This document shows, piece by piece, positions 42,783 to 52,221 of a stretch of 64,000 nt of DNA (its first letter is position 1; every line of letters begins with the position of its first letter). The position numbers were made by a program, and so were the translations under genes. Below the pieces are notes generated by a model. That model saw only the letters and a program-made list of their open reading frames with translations. It searched no databases and was not told the DNA's origin. The stretch comes from a virus: the IMG/VR virus record IMGVR_UViG_3300025011_000027, positions 1 to 64,000 of that record. One strand, written 5' to 3'.

Positions 42783-44231
42783 TTAGTACCCAGATTTGCC
42801 GATGTTTACAACCATAAACTGTCGCTCAGGAGCTTTTACGGCAAGAGTGTGCAGATACAACAGACCGAAAGGAATAGTGGTATTTTGGATGGCCAGAGGC
42901 AATTTTAGCAGCGGAGCCATTTGAGCCATTACCATATTCATTGGATTCTTGTTCATAAAGCAAGCAACATCTGTTCCAGGCATAATGCTATTGTCATCTA
43001 CGAACAGAGCATTTGCAGTTGCAGTACGAGCAACATCTCCGATCCATTGAGCGTCAGAACCTGTTGAGATAAGACCACGATACACACGATAACCCCAAGC
43101 ACCCGTTACATTAGGAATAGTGACTGTAACAACTTGACCGGCCGCGGTAACTGTTCCTGCGGATACAGTAGTTCCGAGAGATTCACCCTGAGCATTAAAA
43201 GCAGATACGGTGTAGTAATTCGTTGCAGCATCGGCAGTCTTGAAGTTAGACACTTCAGTACCGGTTACTGAACGAGCAGCGGCAGTTGGTCCAGAAGGAG
43301 CTGCACAAGCACCACTATCCGCAGAAGTTAAAGGCGCTCTTCCACCATCAAACGGATCCAAGAAAACGTCTTGAGTGAAAGGCATAAATCCGATTTGAGT
43401 TCTGTATCCTTCGATAGGAGTACCAGCTGCAAATCCACCGTCACGAGCTGTCAAGTTCATATTACGCTCAGACTCGGTCTTCATGAGCTGAAGAGTGGCA
43501 AGCGTGTCAGGAGACAAGAAAGATCCAATGTCCCGAGTGGTCGTTACGAAAGCTTTAGCCATCTTAGCAGCAATTCCACTGATAACATCAAATGTCATTG
43601 GCTGACCATGCATGTCGATAACGTTTAAAGGAGCGTTCGCTTTCAGGTTACGATAAAGGCCATCATAGAAAATATCCGATCCGCCATTGTCTTTGATCGT
43701 GCTATTTCCCCAAACTAGAGCATGCTCAACGGATCCGAGCAATTGCATGGTACCATCATATTCTTCTTCGTCAACTGGGTTGGTGAACATTCCTCCGAGT
43801 GCTCCAGCTAAGTTAGAAATGACAGTTGTACCACGTTGTACCCCGAAGAACCGAACAGGCTCAGTGTTGCGGCTCCAAGAACCGAGTCCAACCGGCCCGA
43901 TCGCGCCCTCAGCAAAAGCATTAGCTCCGCGAGACGTACCGTACTGATTACGACGATTCCATTGGTAAATCGGGTTGATGCTAGGCACACGCTCAATAAA
44001 ACGTTGCTTAACGAGTTGTTCTTCACTGAAAAGTACAGAGGTCATAATGCTGTCCAAGTTTTGGAGCAATAAGTTTGTACCATCAGCCATCCCTGTAATA
44101 CTACCGGTTGCAAGTGCTTTGACAAGAGGAGCGGAAAGTTGATTCACAAACTGATCTACCCCGACCCAGCCGGCTCCAAGAGCGTTTTTAGCTAATTGGT
44201 TAAAGGATTTTACTAAGAACTTTTCAGCCAT
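42783..44231 (-). CDS. Major capsid protein with inserted Fn3-like domain
   Basis: This 482-residue protein follows scaffold and protease genes. The N-terminus LVKSFNQLAKNALGAGW and E-loop-like SRGANAFAEGAIGPVG are in keeping with a HK97 fold; FVTTTRDIGSFLSPDTL is typical of Bacillota myovirus capsids. Around residues 315-430 an Fn3-like domain is inserted (NYYTVSAFNAQGE, GYRVYRG), probably exposed on the capsid surface. The call rests on gene order, length and fold clues. Confidence 0.85.
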   Translation of the reverse strand: MAEKFLVKSFNQLAKNALGAGWVGVDQFVNQLSAPLVKALATGSITGMADGTNLLLQNLDSIMTSVLFSEEQLVKQRFIERVPSINPIYQWNRRNQYGTSRGANAFAEGAIGPVGLGSWSRNTEPVRFFGVQRGTTVISNLAGALGGMFTNPVDEEEYDGTMQLLGSVEHALVWGNSTIKDNGGSDIFYDGLYRNLKANAPLNVIDMHGQPMTFDVISGIAAKMAKAFVTTTRDIGSFLSPDTLATLQLMKTESERNMNLTARDGGFAAGTPIEGYRTQIGFMPFTQDVFLDPFDGGRAPLTSADSGACAAPSGPTAAARSVTGTEVSNFKTADAATNYYTVSAFNAQGESLGTTVSAGTVTAAGQVVTVTIPNVTGAWGYRVYRGLISTGSDAQWIGDVARTATANALFVDDNSIMPGTDVACFMNKNPMNMVMAQMAPLLKLPLAIQNTTIPFGLLYLHTLAVKAPERQFMVVNIGKSGY

Positions 44232-44277
44232 TGTGTTTAATTCCTCCTAAAAATGTTATTTTGTTAGCTTTTAAGTA

Positions 44278-45126
44278 TTATAGTTGAGCTTGTACTGACT
44301 CCGGAAGTGATTCGACATAAGCTTTTAAGTCAGCTTGATTTCTTACTTTTCCCAGACGAGCTAAGTCCATAGGCTCAATTTCACCTTTATTCAAGGCATC
44401 GGTTACAACATCTTGAATGTCTGATTTGCTCAAGGTTCTTGAACCACCAGTAGCGGCTGCGTCACGCTTTTCCATTACTACGAATCCAGTTGCGGGAGAA
44501 GTAACAGGTTGACTCTTAATTAACTCAATATCAGCGGCAAGAGCAACTTGACCTTTTAAGCTTGCTTCCAAACTCTTTGCAAGAACCATTACGGTTCCTT
44601 GAAGAGCTGCAATATTAGCGTTGGTCTGAACTGACATTGCTTGAACATTTTTAGCAAGGGCTCCTAGTACTTCTGAAGCTTCAAGTACTTCTTCGTACTC
44701 ATCGTTAAAGTTCTTGAAAAGAGGTTCTTCTTCCTCAACAGGTGCATTCTTACTTACAGCACCCTTTGGAGTTACTTTCTTACCATGATTGGTGATAAGT
44801 GTACCTTGAGAACCTTTGTGCGGCTCATCAGGATCCTCATCCTCTTCAGTAACTGGCCCGCCGTTTGCTTTACCGTTCTTGTCGGTACCTTCCTTATTCT
44901 TCTTAACTTTTTCTTCTGGCTCTTCTTCTCCGCCGCCCATTTCATTTTCTTCATCTTTGGGTTTTTCTTCGCCTTCTTCTTCCTCACCAGTTCCCTTGCC
45001 CTTTGCGCTTTTGAACAAGTCTCTGAGGAAGTTAAGACCTTTTCCACTGAATGTAATCGCATCATGTGCGCCACCGGAAGTAGACTTTTTAAGTTCGTTC
45101 ATGTGGTCTTCAAATTCTTTAGTCAA
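44278..45126 (-). CDS. Head scaffold protein
   Basis: The start is TTG 45126, placed about 9 nt after AGGAG; the longer frame overlaps the protease gene. The middle is extremely acidic and lysine-rich (EEEEGEEKPKDEENE) and the rest is coiled-coil, as in capsid scaffolds. It lies between protease and major capsid protein. Removal by the protease during maturation is inferred. Confidence 0.75.
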   Translation of the reverse strand: MTKEFEDHMNELKKSTSGGAHDAITFSGKGLNFLRDLFKSAKGKGTGEEEEGEEKPKDEENEMGGGEEEPEEKVKKNKEGTDKNGKANGGPVTEEDEDPDEPHKGSQGTLITNHGKKVTPKGAVSKNAPVEEEEPLFKNFNDEYEEVLEASEVLGALAKNVQAMSVQTNANIAALQGTVMVLAKSLEASLKGQVALAADIELIKSQPVTSPATGFVVMEKRDAAATGGSRTLSKSDIQDVVTDALNKGEIEPMDLARLGKVRNQADLKAYVESLPESVQAQL

Positions 45127-45142
45127 TTTGTTACCGCTCCTT

Positions 45143-45907
45143 TTATTTAAGATAGCCCGCAAATTGCAGACGCTTGACCAACCTATAAGCTTCGTTTTCT
45201 TTTACTCCCTTACACTTAACAAGGTGGAAGTAGGCACTCTCTGATCCTTTTCTAAATCGTCCCTTTTCGTCGTAACAATTGTGGTCACATTTACCCCAAA
45301 GAACATCTTCGATTGGAAATCCAGTTAGGGCTTTACTCGCTTCTTCAGTAACATGACCATCATCCAAGTTTTGATTGAGAAGAGGAACTCCGTTACCTGT
45401 AGTTAGTGACTTAGCTAAAAACTCAGCGAACGTATCAGTGTTAGCGGGCTTAGGAGTAAGTGCTACATCGTCCACCCTCGTCTTAGTGAGTCGATTCGCC
45501 TCCGTCTCTAGTATCGCCCCCTCTACTGAAAACCCGTGATTCCTTTCGGGGTCGTCTTTTTCGGCTTGCAGTAGGTCCCAAGCTGCTCTTCCTGGCTCAC
45601 TATCATATAGCTCAACCAAGTGATAAAAAGCAGGACCTCTTATGCCTTTCTTGAGAGTACTTCCATCAGAGACAATTTTAGCTTCTAATGGTTTACCCAG
45701 AACGTATTGCGGTCCTTTTAGATGATCGTAATTCAAATGACCTTTTGTCAAATAAGAACTAAATTCCATTCCAGGAACTACTAATTCTTCGCCATGTTTG
45801 TCTTTAGTTTCAGTACTCGCGACACCCCTAAGCAATCTCTTACGTTCGCCCTTTATTAGCTCTTCGTCACGTTCACAGATAACAAAAAAGCTAAAATCTG
45901 CCGGCAT
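45143..45907 (-). CDS. Prohead protease (XkdF/U35-like)
   Basis: This 254-residue protein has the Herpesvirus-type serine protease pattern: catalytic His in LNYDHLKGPQYVLG, Ser in NHGFSVEGAI and third region VDDVALTPKPAN. It matures the prohead and cleaves scaffold. A C-terminal helix-turn segment (GRFRKGSESAYFHLVKCKG) follows. Confidence 0.85.
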   Translation of the reverse strand: MPADFSFFVICERDEELIKGERKRLLRGVASTETKDKHGEELVVPGMEFSSYLTKGHLNYDHLKGPQYVLGKPLEAKIVSDGSTLKKGIRGPAFYHLVELYDSEPGRAAWDLLQAEKDDPERNHGFSVEGAILETEANRLTKTRVDDVALTPKPANTDTFAEFLAKSLTTGNGVPLLNQNLDDGHVTEEASKALTGFPIEDVLWGKCDHNCYDEKGRFRKGSESAYFHLVKCKGVKENEAYRLVKRLQFAGYLK

Positions 45908-45923
45908 TCACGTAACCTCCCAC

Positions 45924-45950
45924 AAAAAATAACGCATCTAGTGTGCGTTA
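45924..45950 (-). terminator. Intrinsic terminator before the protease gene
   Basis: TAACGCA pairs with TGCGTTA around a 7 nt loop, followed by a run of six T on the minus strand. It could partly separate upstream connector genes from the protease, scaffold and capsid. Confidence 0.68.
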
Positions 45951-45979
45951 GTTTTGTATTTAGTGTTTTAGTGTTTTTC

Positions 45980-46714
45980 TTAAAATAAGAGAAGAGTAAG
46001 GGTATCCGATGCCACGGTACATTTTAATGAGAGAGTGGTTGAGGTACTTGTGATTAGAGTAGTTGTCCCATCAGTGTCAACTGCTGCATTAACTGATCCA
46101 ATATTAAGCGCCGCGGCTACGTCATTTTCAGCACCTGCGGCTATTCTAACTTTAGATGCACTACCAGTGGTACCTGAAGTAATAACATAGACGTTGTTCG
46201 TAAAGGTTACTGTCACCGCAGCGTAAATTCCGCCGAGTGCGCGAATGTCTGTTTGCATTGCGGCAGCTATTCCTGCTCCTGTGGTCAATCCCGCAAGGGT
46301 TAAGGTTACGCTTTGATATGTGGGAGTTGCTGAAACATCGCTATCAACGGCAATCTTGAAGGTCGTTGCAGAACCTGCACTAATATCAGTACTCGGACTT
46401 GCAGCTCCCGTTTCATAACCTGCTGCAACTGTGCCACCATGGAATGGTCTTCCGCCCTTTTGACTATTTACGAGTACATACCCTACTGGAGCCCTGCCTA
46501 ATGCGTGTGTTACTGTATCAGCGGTGTTTGCCGTTGCATTTGTTGCATAAGTAACATATACACCATCAATATCACCTGGTACTGCTCCAGAAACACCTGT
46601 CCCTAAACTTCTTTGAGCCGCTAGTGCTTTCAGTAATGCACCAGCTTTAACTCCCGGAATAGCTACATTAATCGCCCTTACCTGTTTATCAGTGAGTTGA
46701 ACCAACATTGACAC
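45980..46714 (-). CDS. Putative head decoration or fibre protein
   Basis: This 244-residue beta-rich protein contains TADTVTHALGRAPVGYVLVNS, a phrase common in phage fibre and decoration proteins. The rest is Ala/Thr-rich (TLAGLTTGAGIAAAMQ). It is between connector genes and the protease. Surface decoration is inferred. Confidence 0.6.
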   Translation of the reverse strand: MSMLVQLTDKQVRAINVAIPGVKAGALLKALAAQRSLGTGVSGAVPGDIDGVYVTYATNATANTADTVTHALGRAPVGYVLVNSQKGGRPFHGGTVAAGYETGAASPSTDISAGSATTFKIAVDSDVSATPTYQSVTLTLAGLTTGAGIAAAMQTDIRALGGIYAAVTVTFTNNVYVITSGTTGSASKVRIAAGAENDVAAALNIGSVNAAVDTDGTTTLITSTSTTLSLKCTVASDTLTLLLF

Positions 46715-46878
46715 CTCCGACCTTTTTAATAAGTATCTTTGAAATTATTTGACTACAAGTTTAGAATAGTTAAGTCTTTCTCCATTAACTGCGCTCATTT
46801 TAGCACCGATCCAGTGATAATACAAGGTATATTAATAGTCTTTCATAAATAATTGTTCCTCATAGACCACCCCCTTCA
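46715..46878 (-). other. Gap with two tiny frames
   Basis: GTG-initiated (M)VYEEQLFMKDY, behind GGGGG, is followed in another frame by a coding-like LYYHWIGAKMSAVNGERL segment. Together they could be a damaged 45-residue gene. No promoter or terminator was seen. Confidence 0.35.
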
Positions 46879-47685
46879 TCATAAAGCACGTTCTACCAAC
46901 TTAAGCAAATTCTCAGTAACCTTCGGGATACAAAAAGAATAAACTGCTTGAATGATAGGATTAGGTTCGATACTAGGATGCCACCAACTTAATGGGTCAC
47001 TACCAACCTGTTTTCCATTAACTACTCTAGGAGTTGAAACTCTTCTAAAGGTCACATAGTTTGTATGGCCTGGATTCCCTGTTTTATACATTCCGTGATA
47101 GACACTGGATTGATGAGTGTATCCCTTGAAGCTAGTTTCAGAAGGAGCGTCCCAAGTGAGTGGAGCCTCCCACTTTATACCCCCAGTTCCGTGTGAAACG
47201 CTCCTAGTAAGCTGCTTAGCTTGTTTGTATACTTCATCAGGCATGCTCATTTTAATTGATATTGCGCTTGCCCCAGAACTTGGTGAAGTTGGAGTATAAT
47301 GTCTGAAAGGGATAGTATTGTACTTCCCTGACCCATCTTTGGTTGTTCTAGCTTTAGGACCGCTAAGTAAGTCTGGTTTCATGTCCCAAGCTTCTTTTCC
47401 ACCTTCAATCTCTAGTACTTCTTTAGCATACCCAACTGGAGATACAATAGCTTTAAATTGGGAAGGGAAATTCAATGAGTCACCAGTCGAGAGTGCTTTT
47501 GCATATTCATCATCAGTAAGACTTTTTGACATTCCAGGAAGTACGTTTCCTTGAACTGCGGAACGCCACACATCACGAACATAAATGGCAGCGTTCTCCA
47601 AACCTCTCTGAAGTAGTTCTCCATTTATTCTAACGTCATTCAGAGCATCACCTAACTGAGATAAATCAACATCTATTTCGTACAT
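46879..47685 (-). CDS. Head-tail connector/virion morphogenesis protein (HK97 gp10-like)
   Basis: This 268-residue protein has an N-terminal helical stretch (LLQRGLENAAIYVRDVWRSAV) typical of gp10-like neck proteins. It contains FRHYTPTSP and TNYVTFRRVS. It is followed after a gap by the decoration gene. The connector call comes from order and the N-terminus. Confidence 0.65.
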   Translation of the reverse strand: MYEIDVDLSQLGDALNDVRINGELLQRGLENAAIYVRDVWRSAVQGNVLPGMSKSLTDDEYAKALSTGDSLNFPSQFKAIVSPVGYAKEVLEIEGGKEAWDMKPDLLSGPKARTTKDGSGKYNTIPFRHYTPTSPSSGASAISIKMSMPDEVYKQAKQLTRSVSHGTGGIKWEAPLTWDAPSETSFKGYTHQSSVYHGMYKTGNPGHTNYVTFRRVSTPRVVNGKQVGSDPLSWWHPSIEPNPIIQAVYSFCIPKVTENLLKLVERAL

Positions 47686-47687
47686 AC

Positions 47688-48374
47688 TTACACCCCATTA
47701 AAAACCACATGTTTTTTTCTTAGCAAGACCTTTTGCCCCAAGTTAGTTCCGCGCTCTCTTCTAGGTTGCGGAGGCGCGAATACTATCCAATCTACGAGTG
47801 CGGAGTACTTAATACTGTATGGTGTACCAGGATCGGGTTCAGAACCTCCTACCACATCCCAGGTTATACTTCTTCCTTCAATCGTAAAATCTGTATCCTT
47901 GACATAATAAGCAACATCACCAGTCACAGGATCAACGGTGATACACTCAGAAACGTCAAGAATAGAATAGTTAGCTGTATCAGTATCCGAAGTATCAGAT
48001 CGTGTTATAAGCTCTCCTTCATAAGGAATACCTTCTTTCCAAGTAAGTTGTATCCTGTCATAATCACTCAAAGTCTGAGGGATATTTGGAGAGAATACAA
48101 GATCACCTGGAGAAGCTATTCCTGATTGAAGCAGTTCTTTATGCTGAGATATGTTGGTTACCATACCAATTATCTTTCCCTTGTCTAACCATACCCACCC
48201 TAATCCATTACAAGCTTTACAATTTGGATTAGCTCTATTAGGATCGAGTACATATCCGGTTTGGGAGAGTGTGCAAGTACATTTCATCCCTTGACTGTAT
48301 TTTACACTCTCTCCGTGTCTCTTAATAAATTCACTTTGTCTATTAACACTTACTTTTGAGTTGTTTAAAGGCAT
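47688..48374 (-). CDS. Head-tail connector protein with zinc-ribbon-like motif
   Basis: This 228-residue protein has CTCTLSQTG and CKACNGLGW in the N-terminal quarter, a zinc-ribbon-type arrangement also seen in phage neck proteins. The remainder is beta-rich. It is in the connector block. Its exact place is unknown. Confidence 0.65.
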   Translation of the reverse strand: MPLNNSKVSVNRQSEFIKRHGESVKYSQGMKCTCTLSQTGYVLDPNRANPNCKACNGLGWVWLDKGKIIGMVTNISQHKELLQSGIASPGDLVFSPNIPQTLSDYDRIQLTWKEGIPYEGELITRSDTSDTDTANYSILDVSECITVDPVTGDVAYYVKDTDFTIEGRSITWDVVGGSEPDPGTPYSIKYSALVDWIVFAPPQPRRERGTNLGQKVLLRKKHVVFNGV

Positions 48375-48388
48375 ATTTTCTCACTCCC

Positions 48389-49747
48389 TTATATGGTCGT
48401 GTATTGAATACCACAAAAGCGAATTCTCATCTTTGGAACTTCTTTAGCTAACCACTCTTTGTAGCTTGTGAAGTGGCCACCATAAGTTCCATACGTTGCG
48501 CTTGCAGTATACCCCTCTGACTGACTAACACCATCACGACTGGTTGATTGACTTGCGTAACCTGCACGATAAGCAGAACCTGCACTATTCAGTAATTCGT
48601 ACGAGGCTTTTTTTGCGATAGCTTCACGTACAATAGAACGATCGGCTTTCAAGTCTCTCAATCCTACGGTTGCTCGATAATGCCAGAAACTTGGAATAGA
48701 CGCATAATTGTAAAGATACGCCATTACAAATATTCCACCATAAAAGTTCCACATTACTTGAGCTGAAGTGGTAGGAACTAATTCGCATATTCCAGAACGC
48801 TCATTCCACACTAGCCACGTTCTAGGTACTTGAACTGATTTACTCGTATTAAAATATCCTGTAAGTTCTAAGTCCAAAATATTAGGATAGGGAATCTTAA
48901 AGCTCAACCACTTGTTAAAGTTTCTTGGTTTGTAGTACGTCTCAGGAATAGCTACTTCATCGAAGAACAGACCATTCTTGAAACCATCAGTATCAACGAT
49001 AGTTGGCTCAAGTTTGGTTACTATACGCTCCTCCACCCAATTTGTAGCTGCACGTATTTGTCTTATAAATGCGCTATCTTTAAGTCGGCCGTTATCAATA
49101 TAAAGCATTTCTGACTTATCGACTGAAGGAAGTAGGTTAGGACTTACAGTAACCATAATATAATCTTCATTGTCACCGTCGAGTAATAACAATGAATAGG
49201 GAACGTCACCTACTACAGGTACGCCAGTTCCCGCTTTCCAAGACAGCTCTTTAGTAGTCTCAGTATACGTCAGAGTAAACGGGCCTTTATAGTGATTCTC
49301 ACTGACCTCAGTAACAATTACTCCCGTTATCTTTTGGGGCTGGATTCGTGGTTCTAGGATTTCATAGTCGTAGAAAGTAACACCTTTTGTCCATTCTTCT
49401 TTAAGCTCTTTCACAGGAACTATGGAAATGGCAAACATCTTCGACTCCACGACATTATTCTGACTGTCAGTGACTACAATGGTATAATCTCCCTGCTTCG
49501 CACGATAAATTCCAAGTTCGTCCATTGCGTCTCTATTCAAGTCAAACGCCACGTTATACCTCGTTTCAGTTGTCAAGGTAAGATTCTTCACGACTATATT
49601 CCCACCACCGTCAGACCGGCAAAGTGCGGCACTGATAACGTCTGACGGTACCGGGGACGTTACTATAATAGTAGATCTAATTACCGATAAGTCTGAGTGA
49701 TATCGGCTGTACTCTGAAAGGTCGGTAAATACTGAAGATATAGTCAA
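48389..49747 (-). CDS. Virion structural protein, connector region
   Basis: This 452-residue protein has two beta domains (IIVTSPVPSDVISAAL, TKELSWKAGTGVPVVG) and a helical C-terminus (LKADRSIVREAIAKKASYEL). It is placed between effector genes and connectors. It may be a head-tail adaptor with Ig-like parts; the family was not recognised. Confidence 0.65.
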   Translation of the reverse strand: MTISSVFTDLSEYSRYHSDLSVIRSTIIVTSPVPSDVISAALCRSDGGGNIVVKNLTLTTETRYNVAFDLNRDAMDELGIYRAKQGDYTIVVTDSQNNVVESKMFAISIVPVKELKEEWTKGVTFYDYEILEPRIQPQKITGVIVTEVSENHYKGPFTLTYTETTKELSWKAGTGVPVVGDVPYSLLLLDGDNEDYIMVTVSPNLLPSVDKSEMLYIDNGRLKDSAFIRQIRAATNWVEERIVTKLEPTIVDTDGFKNGLFFDEVAIPETYYKPRNFNKWLSFKIPYPNILDLELTGYFNTSKSVQVPRTWLVWNERSGICELVPTTSAQVMWNFYGGIFVMAYLYNYASIPSFWHYRATVGLRDLKADRSIVREAIAKKASYELLNSAGSAYRAGYASQSTSRDGVSQSEGYTASATYGTYGGHFTSYKEWLAKEVPKMRIRFCGIQYTTI

Positions 49748-49763
49748 CTTAATGACCTCCCTA

Positions 49764-52115
49764 TTAATGTTCTAGATTATAGTGGATTGTTTCCAGTGTG
49801 TCCGTTTCAGCATCTTCCAATTGCTTCTTAGAATACTCGTTATCAGGATGGGCTAAAATTTTAGTAACAAGGTTGCTATGAGGATCAAAACCTTCATTAT
49901 TAACCGACGATGGTCCTAACTTCTTAGCATAGTTTATAATTTCCATAATAGGCTTACTATTAAGGCTCTCTGCACTGACTTTGTTACCAGGATGAGTTAA
50001 AACTTTTTCAGCTAGCTTGCTTTTTAAAATAAAACCTACATGCTCCTCAGACGTGTTAGCATAATTGGACCACTCTCCTGCCCATTTACCAAGTTGAGAT
50101 AAAGATGCAGTTTCAAGAGTTTGATTATCATATTTATACGGATGATCTTTCTTTATCTTGTCAATAAAACCTTGAGTAAGTTCATCCTTCATCTGTTCAA
50201 GTATAGTTGAGCTTCCTTTAGTAGTTTTTGGAGAGGAGATTACCGATTCTACTGTCTTTGTCTTCTGACTCGTAGTGACAGTAATTTTAGGTTGTTTAGT
50301 ACCTTTAGACTTATTAGGCACATATTCAGCATATAAACTATCTGCGGCTTCTTTCATGCTGCTCATACCCATACTGTAATACTTATCATAAGCTTTACTA
50401 CCATATTCCTTACCAGATAACAATTCTGCCAATTTACGCTTTGTATCAGTATGTGAGGACTTATTATTGTCGTAATCCTTCATAATTGATTTGTAAGCAG
50501 CTTGCTTTACTTTCCACTTCTCTTTGTCAGCTTTTTGTTCTGGAGTTAGTTTCGGAGCTTTCTTTTCAGGTAAGTTCTCCACTTCGTCCAAGTTTACTTC
50601 AGCATACTTTGTTTTCTGCTTTACGGTGAAATGATGTTTACCATCTTTCTTTTTGTATCCTACAATGGTGTATCGTGCTTCCATTGACATTAGAACTTCG
50701 TCCTCACCAGAATGAGAGCTTAAATGTTTAATACTAGCTGCGTATTTACTTCCACCTTCTAAAGTAAATATACAACTATTTCCACCACTTCCGTGACCTG
50801 AAAAACCATTTGCAGTACTCTTGCTACTTGACCAACTACTGGTTCCACGCATATCAATAATAAGATTTGATCCTGTTGACTTTATGAGCTTATCAAGTAA
50901 TTCGTCGTTTACTGATATACCTCTATACAGAGGAGCAGTACCTGCCCATTTAGGCATTACTTTTAAAGCTTTTTCAATGTCAACACTTCTCTTATAATAT
51001 TCTTGGTATGTGTAATTATTAGGATCCATTTTCTTAGTTTGAACTGATCTTATTCCAGAAGAACCAGAACCTGAGAATGAAGTAATAGCACTTGCATAAT
51101 GGTCAGCCGCTTCATCTGAAACACCTAGACCCTTAAAATAGTCAATCTTTTCAGATTTACTTACTTCATAACCTTTATGACCTTCTTTTCCATAACGATG
51201 TGTAACGCCGACTCTGCCTCGTGTCTCTTGACTACCTCCAACCTCTCCAGGTCTTCCAGCGTGATTGAAGTCTCCTGAACCGGGGCCACCCTTTCTTAAT
51301 ACAAGCAACATGTCAGCACCCCTTTTACTTAATATTCTCCCTAGTCCTAGAAATATTGATTTACTAAATTTGGGTTTTATCGACTTAACTTCTTTCAGAT
51401 AAATCATAGTATGAGTTGCCGCAGTTCCTGAGGAAGTTGTCCCTGCAACATCGTCTATCCTAGAAATTTTGAATCTTGACCCAGCGGACATTAAGACTTC
51501 TTCTTCCTCTTTAAATTCACTGATAGACCTAATGCTTGCTCCATGCATGCTTCCCTTTTCTAAAATAAGCATGACCGATCCATGATGACCATATGCTTTT
51601 GGACCTTTACTGCCAAAACTTAGTGCAACCTTTTCTGAGCTTGACCAACTACTTACTCCCAACATGTCGATAGAATCTCCGCTTTTATGTGAGTCTCTTA
51701 GCGACTGAAGATTACTTGGTTCAATTCGTATTCCTCGATAGATGGCTCCTGACTTCCATTTTGGAAGCTTCTTAATGAGTGCTTCCAAGTTCTTAGCATG
51801 ATTAACAAGTCGATCTTCTTCCTCTTTATTGTCTCCCTTATAAGTTCCACTACCAACTTGTCTAATTTCAGTATAGTCAATACCAGTAAAGTCAGTTATT
51901 GCCTTTGCGTATGCTTTAGCATGCTGCTCATCAACTCCAGTTTCTTCCATTATATAAGCAGCTTTTTTAGATAGTCCATTGTATGTTGAAGGATGATGCT
52001 CACTGGTTCTTCGACTTGTTCCACCTTTTCCTTCACTACCACCCACTTGACCAGGTCTCCCTGAATGTCCAAAATCCCCTGATCCTACGCTACCCTTACT
52101 GAGTACTATTTGCAT
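49764..52115 (-). CDS. Double ADP-ribosyltransferase protein, likely virion effector
   Basis: This 783-residue protein has two ADP-ribosyltransferase domains. Domain 1: Arg128 in YRGI, STS-type SSWSSS at 155-160, ExE in EEEEVLM at 203-209. Domain 2: Arg398, SSWSSS at 427-431, EDEVLM at 471-476. Each domain is preceded by a GSGDFxHxGRPG motif (residues 11-21 and 279-290), a tag common in phage minor head proteins, so the gene is an internal duplication. The C-terminus has HPGN/HPDN repeats. By position in the head cluster, it may be packed and injected like T4 Alt. Targets are unknown. Confidence 0.85.
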   Translation of the reverse strand: MQIVLSKGSVGSGDFGHSGRPGQVGGSEGKGGTSRRTSEHHPSTYNGLSKKAAYIMEETGVDEQHAKAYAKAITDFTGIDYTEIRQVGSGTYKGDNKEEEDRLVNHAKNLEALIKKLPKWKSGAIYRGIRIEPSNLQSLRDSHKSGDSIDMLGVSSWSSSEKVALSFGSKGPKAYGHHGSVMLILEKGSMHGASIRSISEFKEEEEVLMSAGSRFKISRIDDVAGTTSSGTAATHTMIYLKEVKSIKPKFSKSIFLGLGRILSKRGADMLLVLRKGGPGSGDFNHAGRPGEVGGSQETRGRVGVTHRYGKEGHKGYEVSKSEKIDYFKGLGVSDEAADHYASAITSFSGSGSSGIRSVQTKKMDPNNYTYQEYYKRSVDIEKALKVMPKWAGTAPLYRGISVNDELLDKLIKSTGSNLIIDMRGTSSWSSSKSTANGFSGHGSGGNSCIFTLEGGSKYAASIKHLSSHSGEDEVLMSMEARYTIVGYKKKDGKHHFTVKQKTKYAEVNLDEVENLPEKKAPKLTPEQKADKEKWKVKQAAYKSIMKDYDNNKSSHTDTKRKLAELLSGKEYGSKAYDKYYSMGMSSMKEAADSLYAEYVPNKSKGTKQPKITVTTSQKTKTVESVISSPKTTKGSSTILEQMKDELTQGFIDKIKKDHPYKYDNQTLETASLSQLGKWAGEWSNYANTSEEHVGFILKSKLAEKVLTHPGNKVSAESLNSKPIMEIINYAKKLGPSSVNNEGFDPHSNLVTKILAHPDNEYSKKQLEDAETDTLETIHYNLEH

Positions 52116-52221
52116 GCTGTCACTTCCTCCTAATAGCTAAAAGAATGCGCTTATGATCTTTCTCATCAGCTTGGATTTCTTTAAGCTTATCCGCCGATTC
52201 TTCGTCCCCTGCTTCTTCAAA

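Noticed and set aside
44785-45244. Plus-strand Phe-rich and Ser/Pro-rich frames
   Set aside because: They arise opposite the repetitive Glu/Lys codons of the scaffold gene and lack ribosome sites.
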